Origin: UBA2773 sp964458715
GTDB taxonomy: Bacteria > Patescibacteriota > Minisyncoccia > Moranbacterales > DUUL01
Length of the DNA: 14,012 nt
Reading direction: 5' to 3'
NCBI GenBank assembly: GCA_964458715.1
Contig: CAYWJP010000018.1
Location: 1-14,012 of the forward strand
Shown here: positions 5,645-11,939 of the stretch, piece by piece
How the letters are laid out: every line of letters starts with the position of its first letter
Numbering within the stretch: position 1 is the first letter of the stretch
Made by a program: the position numbers and the translations under genes
The notes under the pieces: model-generated
Seen by the model: the letters and a program-made list of their open reading frames with translations, nothing else
Database searches by the model: none
What the model was told of the DNA's origin: nothing

Positions 5645-5730
5645 TACAATTTAATACTAGAATTAATACTATGATTAATTTTTTAATTTTGATAAAGCTT
5701 TTTTATTTAAATTTTACAAACAGAAAGACG
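5645..5730. repeat. Long intergenic repeat, copy C
   Basis: Matches 7246-7331 without gaps with 2 mismatches in 86 bases. It carries the right half of the repeat (TTAATACTAG to GAAAGACG), while copy A carries the left half and copy B both. This is the AT-rich part of the 398-base gene-free stretch 5553-5950, which otherwise holds only a terminator on each side and two small hairpin repeats. Confidence 0.85.
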
Positions 5731-5735
5731 TCCCA

Positions 5736-5769
5736 CCCCGGATAAATACTGCTTCGTAATTTAACTGGG
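5736..5769. repeat. CCCC...AATTTAAC..GGG hairpin repeat, copy R1
   Basis: CCCCGGATAAAT, then CTGCTTCG, then TAATTTAACTGGG: a degenerate member of the family seen at 5814, 7415, 10361, 11623 and 11753. It sits exactly where copy C of the long repeat has extra DNA compared with copy B (between GAAAGACG and TAGAACGCC). Confidence 0.65.
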
Positions 5770-5813
5770 TAAATATAGAACGCCTTTGTTGATGAGGGTT
5801 GATTAGATGTTTG

Positions 5814-5847
5814 CCCTGTGTAAATAGTACTGCGTAATTTAACAGGG
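5814..5847. repeat. Hairpin repeat, copy R2
   Basis: CCCTGTGTAAAT (5814-5825) pairs with ATTTAACAGGG (5837-5847) around TAGTACTGCGTA. The outer arm has changed on both sides (CCCTGT with ACAGGG, versus CCCCAGT with AACGGGG elsewhere), so pairing is kept while sequence differs. Confidence 0.7.
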
Positions 5848-5893
5848 TAAAGAATATCTTTTTAGCTCGATTTTATTTAAAACCCAAAGAAAA

Positions 5894-5921
5894 AAGGCTG
5901 GGGTGATTTAACGCCAGCCTT
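5894..5921 (-). terminator. Terminator of the 5951-6958 gene
   Basis: On the minus strand AAGGCTGG (5921-5914), a 12-base loop, CCAGCCTT (5901-5894), then TTTTCTTT. It lies 30 bases after the stop codon. Confidence 0.8.
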
Positions 5922-5950
5922 CTTCTCTGAAATCTTTTAAATTAAGTAAT

Positions 5951-6958
5951 TTATTTTTTTATTCTCTTGGCCATCAACATTGCCGTAAGCTGATAATACA
6001 TAATGAAAGAAAAATCCCACAAATCATTTTGCATCTGACTCACGTTGGTGTCGTTGGGAATGCTCATCAAATCATCGCTATCCACGACCCCGCCAGAAAT
6101 AATAATTTGCAAAAAAAGATTTTCTCCTTCAATAAAGACCCAGAAACCGTTTTTGCCGTCTGATTCAACGTTTCCTCTTCGAGATTGATGATTAGGTTCT
6201 TCTGCTGCTCCTTTATCATCAACATGAATCAATTGAATTTTTCGTTGAACTTTGCCGGCCCTGCCTGCCGAAACATTGCCTGGATATTTAGAGCGATATT
6301 GTTCAATCAGCATTCGGGGAATTTTAGTGAAATCGTCTCCCCAATCAAATTCCTGACAAGAAGCAGTTAATTCGCAGATGGTCTCTTTTAGATCGACCTT
6401 TCTTGAATTATCAGCAGCCGACTTTTGAATTAAGGGAATGGTAAAAACCACTTTGTTTATGAACTCCTCTAAACACCAAGCTTTCCTTCCCCAAATTCTG
6501 ATTTTCTCCTCTTGGCACAGTTTTCTTAACATCGCCGTACCATCCCTGTGGATTCCTCCGTTTTTATGCTGCACTTCAATTCCCAAGGAATCACCGAATC
6601 TTCTCAAACAGAAAATTGAGTCATCTAGAGGAAGATAGACTTTCGTCAGATTTTTGTTACTGTTTAATTCTTCAATAATTTTCTCGCCGGAAAAATTACG
6701 ATAAAAACGGGCGTGAAACTTCAGAAAATTATCAAATTCCTCCCCTTTAACACTTTTCAGGTTTTTTTCTTTCCACTGCTCAATATAAACCTTGAAAATT
6801 GGGAACAGGCAGTCTTCTATTTTCCCTGAAGTAAAAAGTTCGGGGAAAATTCCCGGCCACAAAAAAGGTTTACTTTTCATTCGTAAAACTTCTACTCGAG
6901 GACCATAGTCATCCCGCTGCCAACGTGCATGGCTCTTTAGAACATCTTCCATTTTCAT
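5951..6958 (-). CDS. Uncharacterised 335-residue soluble protein
   Basis: I do not recognise this protein. The start at 6958 (MKMEDVLKSHARW) is preceded by a perfect AAGGAGG (6973-6967) at 8 bases. A reading that begins 30 codons upstream at 7048 lacks any Shine-Dalgarno and is less likely. The protein has no signal or membrane helix, is rich in Lys/Glu/Trp, and contains EVQHKNGGIHRDGTAMLRKL (about 135-155) and a C-terminal strand-helix block (GFWVFIEGENLFLQIIISGG). It is the only minus-strand gene within the 3-7 kb block and has a long, structured leader. Function unknown. Confidence 0.82.
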   Translation of the reverse strand: MKMEDVLKSHARWQRDDYGPRVEVLRMKSKPFLWPGIFPELFTSGKIEDCLFPIFKVYIEQWKEKNLKSVKGEEFDNFLKFHARFYRNFSGEKIIEELNSNKNLTKVYLPLDDSIFCLRRFGDSLGIEVQHKNGGIHRDGTAMLRKLCQEEKIRIWGRKAWCLEEFINKVVFTIPLIQKSAADNSRKVDLKETICELTASCQEFDWGDDFTKIPRMLIEQYRSKYPGNVSAGRAGKVQRKIQLIHVDDKGAAEEPNHQSRRGNVESDGKNGFWVFIEGENLFLQIIISGGVVDSDDLMSIPNDTNVSQMQNDLWDFSFIMYYQLTAMLMAKRIKK

Positions 6959-6989
6959 CTCTAATACCTCCTTGTTAAAGGACAAAATG

Positions 6990-7008
6990 ATGATTCCCAG
7001 GGAATCAT
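6990..7008. promoter_or_regulatory. 9-bp dyad in the leader of the 6958 gene
   Basis: ATGATTCCC, a one-base centre, then GGGAATCAT: perfect symmetry 32 bases upstream of the start codon and 17 bases before the Shine-Dalgarno. It could be an operator or an RNA stem. The arms resemble the ATTCCC/GGGAAT repeat arms but with a 1-base centre. Confidence 0.5.
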
Positions 7009-7112
7009 TCCATCGTATAGACGACAGGATAAAATGAGGTGATCCCATCTTACCAACTAATCTATATTAAAAAAATATAAACTAAAGCTAAGTGCGATCT
7101 TAAAGAGATTAA

Positions 7113-7141
7113 ATTTTACTATATTTTTACTTTAAAATCAA
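7113..7141 (-). promoter_or_regulatory. Candidate promoter of the 6958 gene
   Basis: On the minus strand TTGATT (7141-7136), 17 bases, TAAAAT (7118-7113). It predicts a leader of about 148 bases that includes the dyad at 6990-7008. Confidence 0.45.
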
Positions 7142-7154
7142 CCCGATTCACTAA

Positions 7155-7331
7155 AAATCAACAAATTTCAGAAAGCCAAGGATTTTAAAAATCTCCTTGG
7201 CTTTTTGATTTGAATTTTTTGAGTTTTTATATTTTAAACTCCCACTAAAATTTAATATTAGAATTAATACTATGATTAATTTTTTAATTTTGATAAAGCT
7301 TTTTTATTTAAATTTTACAAACAGAAAGACG
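7155..7331. repeat. Long intergenic repeat, copy B (fullest copy)
   Basis: The left part 7155-7291 matches copy A (3994-4130) and the right part 7246-7331 matches copy C (5645-5730), so this copy spans both. It includes a complete terminator-like stem (AAAGCCAAGG, 7172-7181, with CCTTGGCTTT, 7195-7204) facing plus, yet no plus-strand gene lies upstream. It is the main content of the gene-free stretch 6959-7580. Confidence 0.85.
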
Positions 7332-7392
7332 CTCTGTCTAGAACGCCTTTATTGGTGAGGTCTAATCACTTATCTGGAATATCTTTAACTGG

Positions 7393-7412
7393 ATTCCCGC
7401 CTTCGCGGGAAT
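7393..7412. repeat. ATTCCC-N8-GGGAAT palindrome
   Basis: ATTCCCGC, CTTC, GCGGGAAT. It has the consensus form of the Neisseria dRS3 repeat, also frequent in other bacteria. Copies at 10339 and 11731 stand at the same distance before the same hairpin repeat. Confidence 0.8.
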
Positions 7413-7414
7413 GA

Positions 7415-7448
7415 CCCCAGTTAAATAGTGCTTTGCAATTTAACGGGG
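7415..7448. repeat. CCCC...AATTTAAC..GGGG hairpin repeat, copy R3
   Basis: CCCCAGTTAAAT, then AGTGCTTTGC, then AATTTAACGGGG, directly following the ATTCCC palindrome by TGA. The tail CAAGCAATTAGC (to 7460) is also present at 10415 and 11699. Confidence 0.8.
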
Positions 7449-7470
7449 CAAGCAATTAGCGATAAACTCA

Positions 7471-7591
7471 GGGGGTGTTAGATTTGAGTGCAATTCGAGA
7501 AAAACTCGAGCACCGAACGAGGCGTATTGAATGATACGACGAGAGAGTGACAGAGAGTTTGCCGAAGAAGTGTGCCAAATCTAGCGCCCCC
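7471..7591. other. Long stem-bounded structured element at the ATPase 3' end
   Basis: GGGGGTGTTAGATTTG (7471-7486) pairs fully with CAAATCTAGCGCCCCC (7576-7591), 14 Watson-Crick and 2 G-U pairs when read on plus; on minus the same two positions would be C-A mismatches. Inside are hairpins GTG-CAA-TTCGAG/CTCGAG-CAC (7488-7513) and CGTAT/ATACG (7523-7538), and a possible CGAAC/GTTTG closing pair (7514, 7557). It may be a plus-strand RNA or a short mobile repeat with terminal inverted repeats. Its right arm supplies the last residues and TAG stop of the ATPase. Confidence 0.6.
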
Positions 7592-10175
7592 GACGTCTTG
7601 TGATGAAGATGTATTTGGTAAATTCTATCAAGAAAATGTTTACGATTACTATCCCCCCCAACACCCCCCACCCCTTCAAATCAATCTCCACCGTCTTAAT
7701 CAACACCTGCAAAAACGGCACATAAATCGTCGCCAAAAAAGCCAACACCACAAATACCGAAGCGGCATTCAAAACTTTGTTATTAAACAAGTCAATATTC
7801 CAGATGTTGCGATTTAAATCCTTGAAAGAATAGACCACGAAAGCGGTGTCTAAGGCGAAGAAACCGAACATCAAAGTTCTAACATAGGCCAAATCCCAAC
7901 CCAATTTCCCCCATAATAACCAAAATACAAAAAGAATAATGAATTGCTCGATTGTTCCCACTACGAAAATCAAAATCTTCATTTCTTTGGTTAGAAGATT
8001 GGATTGGATATCGACGGCTTTCTTTTTCATTATTCCCTTTTCTGGCGGTTCGAAAGCATAGGCGATGGTTGGGAAAGAATCTTCTATAAAATTATTCCAC
8101 AAAATTTGGACTGGTAGAATAGGAAGGGGCCAGCCAAAGACCACCTTGGAAACTCCGACTACAATAATTGAAGCGAAAGAATCACTCAAAATATAGGCGA
8201 TTGATTTTCTGAGGTTGTTCAAAATTGTTCGTCCTTCAGCGATGGCTTCGATAATGATATCGAAACTGTCATTTAATAAAACTAAATCCGAGGCTTCTTT
8301 GGCAATTTCTGTTCCTGAGCCGACGGCAATTCCAATGTCAGCTTGTTTGATAGCAGGAGCATCATTGACACCATCTCCTACCATCGCCACTACTCGACCG
8401 TTTTTTTGCCAAGCGTTGACAATTCGAATTTTATGTCGGGGTTCGGCTCTGACGTAAATTTTAAAGTTGTTAACAGTTTTTTTGAGCTGGCTTTCACTCA
8501 TTCCGTCTAAATCTCGCCCCTCGAGAACTTGATGAGCGCCCACTTGAAGGCCGGCTTCTTGAGCAATAAATAGAGCGGTTTTAATTTGATCGCCAGTGAT
8601 TATTATCGGTTCAATTCCGGCTTTTCTGGCTTTTTTGATGGCGGATTTTATTCCTTCACGTAAAGGATCTTTTAATCCAGCCAAACCAACAAAAGTCAAA
8701 TCTTTAATTTCTTCCAACAATTCTTCGGTAGTTTCAGGCGCTTTTTTTAGCTCTCGATAAGCTATCCCAATAATCCGTAAACCTTGTGCAGCTAATCCCT
8801 CTGATTGCTTTTGCCAACCAGCTTGATTTTTGGAACGTTTTAAGAGTCTTTCGGGCGCACCAGTGACATAAATAAATAGTTTGCCGTCTTCTCTGATTAC
8901 ACTAGCTTGAAATTTATGGTGAAAATCAAAAGAAAATTTGAAAATTTCTTGAGATTTTTCCGCAAAAGATGCTTGAAATATCTTTTTATCTTCTCCTAGC
9001 AGAAATAAGGCCTTGTCAGTTGGCGCTCCGTTGATTATCCAATTTTCCTGATCTTCGTCGGGATTTTCTATGTAAGCTTCATTACAGATCACGCCTATTT
9101 TAATAGCTAATTTTTTATTATCCGCTATCATTTTTTCTAATTTCATTTTCCCTTGAGTCAAGGTCTTGGTTTTATCTAGACAAATAATCGAAGCCGAACC
9201 GAGCGTTTCAACAGAATTCATTTTTCTGATTAGTCCTTTTTTTCGCAGTAGCCTTTCCATTCCGATGGCTAAAATTACGGTAACTACAATCGGCAAGGAC
9301 TCTGGCACTCCACCGACCGCGATGGCAACCGCAGCCTCAAAAGTTTCCAGTGGGCTATCCCCTCTCCATAAACCGCCGACAAATAAAACTCCAACTAAAC
9401 CGAGAACAATTGCTCCGATAAATTTGCCGAGTTGGGCAATCTTTTTTTGTAAAGGACTTTTCAGTTCCTTGGTTTCTTTTAATAAAGTGGCAATTCCTCC
9501 AACTTCAGTTGAATGACCCACGGAAGTTACTAACGCTAATCCTTTTCCAGCCTCCACTAAGCTTCCAGTAAAAACCATATTTTCTCGATCGGCTAATTGA
9601 GTATTAGAAGGAAGTTTTCGAATAATTTTGTGAGAAGCTTCTGATTCTCCTGTTAAAATAGCCTCTGATATTTGTAAATTTTCCGAAAGAACTACTCGTC
9701 CATCGGCTGGGACTTTGTCGCCTACTCTTAATTCAATTAAATCACCAATCACTAAATCTTCTTGCAATAATTCTCTTTTGCGACCGCCTCGAATAACAGT
9801 GGCAGTAGTTTTTAGAGCCAAATTAAGTTTATCGAAAACTCGAGAGACTTTCATTTCTTCCCAAAAACCGAAAAAAGTATTAATCACAACTGATAAACTG
9901 ATTACTAGAGAATCGGTATATTCTTTCATTATAAAAGTCACGATAGCGGCAAAAATCAAAACATAAATCAAGGGACTATTGAATTGACTGAAAAAAGTTT
10001 TGATTAAAGAGAATTTTTTGGCTTTGGCTATTTTATTTTCTCCGTAATTTTTTTTTCGAAAGTCAACTTCACTTTCGTCGATACCTTGTTTAATATCGGA
10101 ACTCAAAAAATCAGTGGCTTCTTTAGCTGAAATATTATGCCATAAAATTTCGTTGAGTTGTTTTTTGTTTTGCAT
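7581..10175 (-). CDS. P-type cation-transporting ATPase (P2-like) with altered DKTGTLT motif
   Basis: An 864-residue pump with about ten membrane helices and all domains in order: N-terminal cation-ATPase region, TGES (175-178, dephosphorylation loop), PESLP (291-295, helix M4), phosphorylation Asp334, nucleotide domain with TGAPE (438-442), TGDQ (528-531) and VGDGVNDAP (599-607). The signature at 334-340 reads DKTKTLT instead of DKTGTLT. Compared with SERCA, M4 Glu (E292) and M6 Asn and Asp (N695, D699) are kept, but M5 Asn768 and Glu771 are Ser (S666, S669), so at most one calcium-type site remains; calcium, proton or another cation is possible. It transports ions across the inner membrane at the cost of ATP. 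No strong Shine-Dalgarno (AGG directly before ATG). Its C-terminal RGR and stop come from the repeat at 7471-7591. Confidence 0.93.
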   Translation of the reverse strand: MQNKKQLNEILWHNISAKEATDFLSSDIKQGIDESEVDFRKKNYGENKIAKAKKFSLIKTFFSQFNSPLIYVLIFAAIVTFIMKEYTDSLVISLSVVINTFFGFWEEMKVSRVFDKLNLALKTTATVIRGGRKRELLQEDLVIGDLIELRVGDKVPADGRVVLSENLQISEAILTGESEASHKIIRKLPSNTQLADRENMVFTGSLVEAGKGLALVTSVGHSTEVGGIATLLKETKELKSPLQKKIAQLGKFIGAIVLGLVGVLFVGGLWRGDSPLETFEAAVAIAVGGVPESLPIVVTVILAIGMERLLRKKGLIRKMNSVETLGSASIICLDKTKTLTQGKMKLEKMIADNKKLAIKIGVICNEAYIENPDEDQENWIINGAPTDKALFLLGEDKKIFQASFAEKSQEIFKFSFDFHHKFQASVIREDGKLFIYVTGAPERLLKRSKNQAGWQKQSEGLAAQGLRIIGIAYRELKKAPETTEELLEEIKDLTFVGLAGLKDPLREGIKSAIKKARKAGIEPIIITGDQIKTALFIAQEAGLQVGAHQVLEGRDLDGMSESQLKKTVNNFKIYVRAEPRHKIRIVNAWQKNGRVVAMVGDGVNDAPAIKQADIGIAVGSGTEIAKEASDLVLLNDSFDIIIEAIAEGRTILNNLRKSIAYILSDSFASIIVVGVSKVVFGWPLPILPVQILWNNFIEDSFPTIAYAFEPPEKGIMKKKAVDIQSNLLTKEMKILIFVVGTIEQFIILFVFWLLWGKLGWDLAYVRTLMFGFFALDTAFVVYSFKDLNRNIWNIDLFNNKVLNAASVFVVLAFLATIYVPFLQVLIKTVEIDLKGWGVLGGIVIVNIFLIEFTKYIFITRRRGR

Positions 10176-10275
10176 CCTGTTAAATAAGATTTAGGTAGTT
10201 TTATTTTAGCAAAATCTACCAGTAAAGGAAAGTTTTGGATTTGCTGGATTCCTGAAAAGCAATTAATAATAAATC

Positions 10276-10331
10276 AATTTTGAATTTTGAATTTTGAATC
10301 AATTTTGAATTTTGAATGATTGAATTTTGAA
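10276..10331. repeat. Tandem ATTTTGA 7-mer tract
   Basis: ATTTTGA units in three runs (10277, 10301, 10323) separated by short breaks. The gene-free stretch 10176-10753 holds this tract, a palindrome plus hairpin repeat pair (10339-10414), a GC-rich block (10536-10620) and the terminator at 10703; no credible gene is present. Confidence 0.75.
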
Positions 10332-10338
10332 TAGCTGG

Positions 10339-10358
10339 ATTTCCGCGTAGGCGGGAAT
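10339..10358. repeat. ATTCCC-N8-GGGAAT palindrome, degenerate copy
   Basis: ATTTCCGC, GTAG, GCGGGAAT: the left arm has T for C, leaving one G-U pair. It is followed by the hairpin repeat at 10361, as at 7393 and 11731. Confidence 0.75.
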
Positions 10359-10360
10359 GA

Positions 10361-10414
10361 CCCCAATTAAATAGCGCTTTGCAATTTAACCTGCCTGCCG
10401 GCAGGCAGGCGGGG
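10361..10414. repeat. Hairpin repeat, copy R4, with GGCAGG insert
   Basis: CCCCAATTAAATAGCGCTTTGC, then AATTTAAC, a 20-base CTGCCTGCC/GGCAGGCAGGC insert (10391-10410), then GGGG. The insert lies exactly between AATTTAAC and GGGG compared with the copies at 7415 and 11753. The tail CAAGCAATTAGC follows. Confidence 0.82.
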
Positions 10415-10535
10415 CAAGCAATTAGCAAGGAGTAATAACACTTCGCTAGGGGTGAATTAGGTAAAACTGTGCTGGTTTTGGGCTATTGGGTTGAATTTTG
10501 GCGTTTAGAGAAAAAGTAAAAATGGAATAAAATTC

Positions 10536-10576
10536 TCCGGAAGTCCGACTTCCGGAAAGCGGGCCGGCCGGCCGGC
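10536..10576. repeat. GC-rich palindrome pair in an AT-rich spacer
   Basis: TCCGGAAGTC, a central C, then the exact reverse complement (10536-10556); 6 bases later comes a GGCC-based palindrome, GCCGGCCGGCCGGC (10563-10576). GC-rich sequence continues to about 10620 (CCGCCGCGGC). Composition is very unlike its surroundings; function unknown. Confidence 0.7.
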
Positions 10577-10702
10577 AAAGTGCTCCAAATTACTTCCGCC
10601 GCGGCAAGCGACGCGAGACGGGCAAATCAAATTCAAATGTCAAATGATTAAAATTTAAATTTTTAAACCTAGCGTGCGAAACAGGAATAGATTATAAAAT
10701 AA

Positions 10703-10739
10703 AAAACCGGGATTGGTGTTGTTAACCAATTCCGGTTTT
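10703..10739 (-). terminator. Terminator of the 10754-11503 gene
   Basis: On the minus strand AAAACCGG (10739-10732) pairs with CCGGTTTT (10710-10703), with an inner ATTGGT/ACCAAT stem, and a T-rich tail follows. It lies 14 bases after the stop codon. Confidence 0.85.
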
Positions 10740-10753
10740 CCATTTTGTAGTTT

Positions 10754-11503
10754 TCATTTTTCTCTCAAAAGAGGTTTAAGTTTTTTATCGATTACCTCCC
10801 ACAAATCATGATGATAATTAGAATTAGAAGTAATTTTATGACGATCGTTCAAATCACATATTTCTTGAACTATGTCCCTCCAATCTTCAAGTGTTTTTTT
10901 ATCAGCAATATTTTTCAAGACTACCGTTCGAAAGGCTCGGCTTTTGTCATTGAACATTTCAATCAGTCTTGTCAAATTGGAATCTTGGATACTTGAATAA
11001 TTTTTATCTCCGAGTATTTTGAAAGCTTGACGAACCTGATCTAAAATAGTCTGAGGACTATCTTTGACAGTTTCGCTGTCAGGTTCAGAAATATTTGCTT
11101 CAAAATCATCCTGAATCATTTCAAGTACTGAATATTGATAAGCAGGAAGTTTCATTGGGAGCTCATCTAAATCTTCTCCCAGAAACATCAAAATTGTTTC
11201 AGAAAGAGCAATTTCCCTGACATTTGAAGGGCAATCAGCTTTAATTGCTCTTTTCATGTCAAGTTCAATCTCTTCTTTTAAAAATTCTTTGGTTCCATCA
11301 ATAATGCCTTTCAAAGTTACGCACCACTCTTTCTTCTCGGTTAATTCTTTTTTCAAGCGAAGGACCGTTCTTTCCAATGTTTTGCGTTTTTTTTCTGAAA
11401 CCTCCAGTTGAAGCAATGCTTCTTGAAGATCAGCTTCTAATGCCTTGGCTCTTTTTTTAGGATCCTTCTCTCTTAAAACTCCGGCTTTTTCTTTTTCAGA
11501 CAT
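10754..11503 (-). CDS. Uncharacterised 249-residue coiled-coil protein
   Basis: I do not recognise the family. Residues about 10-65 (KKRAKALEADLQEALLQLEV and KTLERTVLRLKKELTEKKEW) form a likely coiled coil. The rest is helical and acidic, with LGEDLDELPMKLPAYQYSVLEMIQDDF (about 108-134) and a C-terminal HKITSNSNYHHDLWEVIDKKL. There is no signal or membrane span. The start is firm: AAGGAG 7 bases before the ATG at 11503. It has a TTGC-class promoter and its own terminator, so it is monocistronic. A scaffold or structural role is possible from the coiled coil only. Confidence 0.83.
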   Translation of the reverse strand: MSEKEKAGVLREKDPKKRAKALEADLQEALLQLEVSEKKRKTLERTVLRLKKELTEKKEWCVTLKGIIDGTKEFLKEEIELDMKRAIKADCPSNVREIALSETILMFLGEDLDELPMKLPAYQYSVLEMIQDDFEANISEPDSETVKDSPQTILDQVRQAFKILGDKNYSSIQDSNLTRLIEMFNDKSRAFRTVVLKNIADKKTLEDWRDIVQEICDLNDRHKITSNSNYHHDLWEVIDKKLKPLLREK

Positions 11504-11564
11504 GATTTTATCTCCTTATCTTAAATTTTTTTATTATTGTGATGTCAAAGTTCTTTGAAGTAAA

Positions 11565-11593
11565 ATTATGATATAAAATTAAGTTTTTAGCAA
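11565..11593 (-). promoter_or_regulatory. Promoter of the 11503 gene (TTGC class)
   Basis: On the minus strand TTGCTA (11593-11588), 17 bases, CATAAT (11570-11565). The leader of about 55 bases ends in AAGGAG. Confidence 0.6.
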
Positions 11594-11622
11594 GAGAAGT
11601 TGAACTTCCGTTTAGTGATAAA

Positions 11623-11698
11623 CCCCAGTTAAATAGGATAAGCCCCAATTTTAGCTTTGCTAAAATAATTTAACCTGCCGGCAGGCAGGCAGGCGGGG
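11623..11698. repeat. Hairpin repeat, copy R5, with nested stem and GGCAGG insert
   Basis: CCCCAGTTAAATAG starts at 11623. A second CCCCAATTTTAGC and the perfect stem ATTTTAGC-TTT-GCTAAAAT (11648-11666) lie inside. Then come AATTTAAC (11667-11674), a 20-base GGCAGG-type insert (11675-11694) and GGGG. It appears to be two merged units and lacks the ATTCCC palindrome found before R3, R4 and R6. With R6 it fills most of the gene-free stretch 11504-11939. Confidence 0.75.
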
Positions 11699-11730
11699 CA
11701 AGCAATTAGCAATAAACAATTAAAGGCTGG

Positions 11731-11750
11731 ATTCCCGCCTACGCGGGAAT
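11731..11750. repeat. ATTCCC-N8-GGGAAT palindrome
   Basis: ATTCCCGC, CTAC, GCGGGAAT, preceded by CTGG and followed by GA and the hairpin repeat at 11753, the same order as at 7393. Confidence 0.8.
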
Positions 11751-11752
11751 GA

Positions 11753-11786
11753 CCCCAATTAAATAGTGCTTTGCAATTTAACGGGG
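11753..11786. repeat. Hairpin repeat, copy R6 (no insert)
   Basis: CCCCAATTAAAT, AGTGCTTTGC, AATTTAACGGGG. Downstream, GTGAATTAGGTAAAACTGTGC (11819-11839) is also found after copy R4 (10451-10471), so the shared unit extends at least 50 bases beyond the hairpin. Confidence 0.82.
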
Positions 11787-11897
11787 TAAACAATGAGTAA
11801 TAATACTGGACGCTAAAGTGAATTAGGTAAAACTGTGCCGATTTTACCTAATTCAAGGAAAAATAGGGCTTATTTAGCTAAATCAAGGTAAATTAAA

Positions 11898-11930
11898 ACG
11901 AGGCACTTATCAATTGATAAAATACCTCGT
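11898..11930 (-). terminator. Terminator of the 11940-12467 gene
   Basis: On the minus strand ACGAGG (11930-11925) pairs with CCTCGT (11903-11898); an inner perfect palindrome TTATCAATTGATAA forms the upper stem. A short TTTTAATTT tail follows. Confidence 0.75.
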
Positions 11931-11939
11931 CTAAAAAAT

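Noticed and set aside
6959..7048. Longer start for the 5951 gene
   Set aside because: No Shine-Dalgarno at 7048, whereas AAGGAGG stands 8 bases before the ATG at 6958.
3994..7331. Integron cassette array
   Set aside because: No integrase, no attI and no attC-like core sites; the spacers look like copied terminator-promoter DNA.
7468..7671. 67-residue minus-strand reading over the structured element
   Set aside because: It spans the ATPase end and the inverted-repeat element in another frame, and its sequence is a by-product of the hairpins.
10216..10428. 70-residue minus-strand reading with CLPAGR-like segment
   Set aside because: It runs through the GGCAGG insert, the ATTCCC palindrome and the ATTTTGA tandem repeat, and has no Shine-Dalgarno. 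The amino acids simply spell out the repeats.
5736..11786. CRISPR array
   Set aside because: The hairpin repeats are few, far apart, on variable spacing and without uniform spacers, and no cas gene is present.
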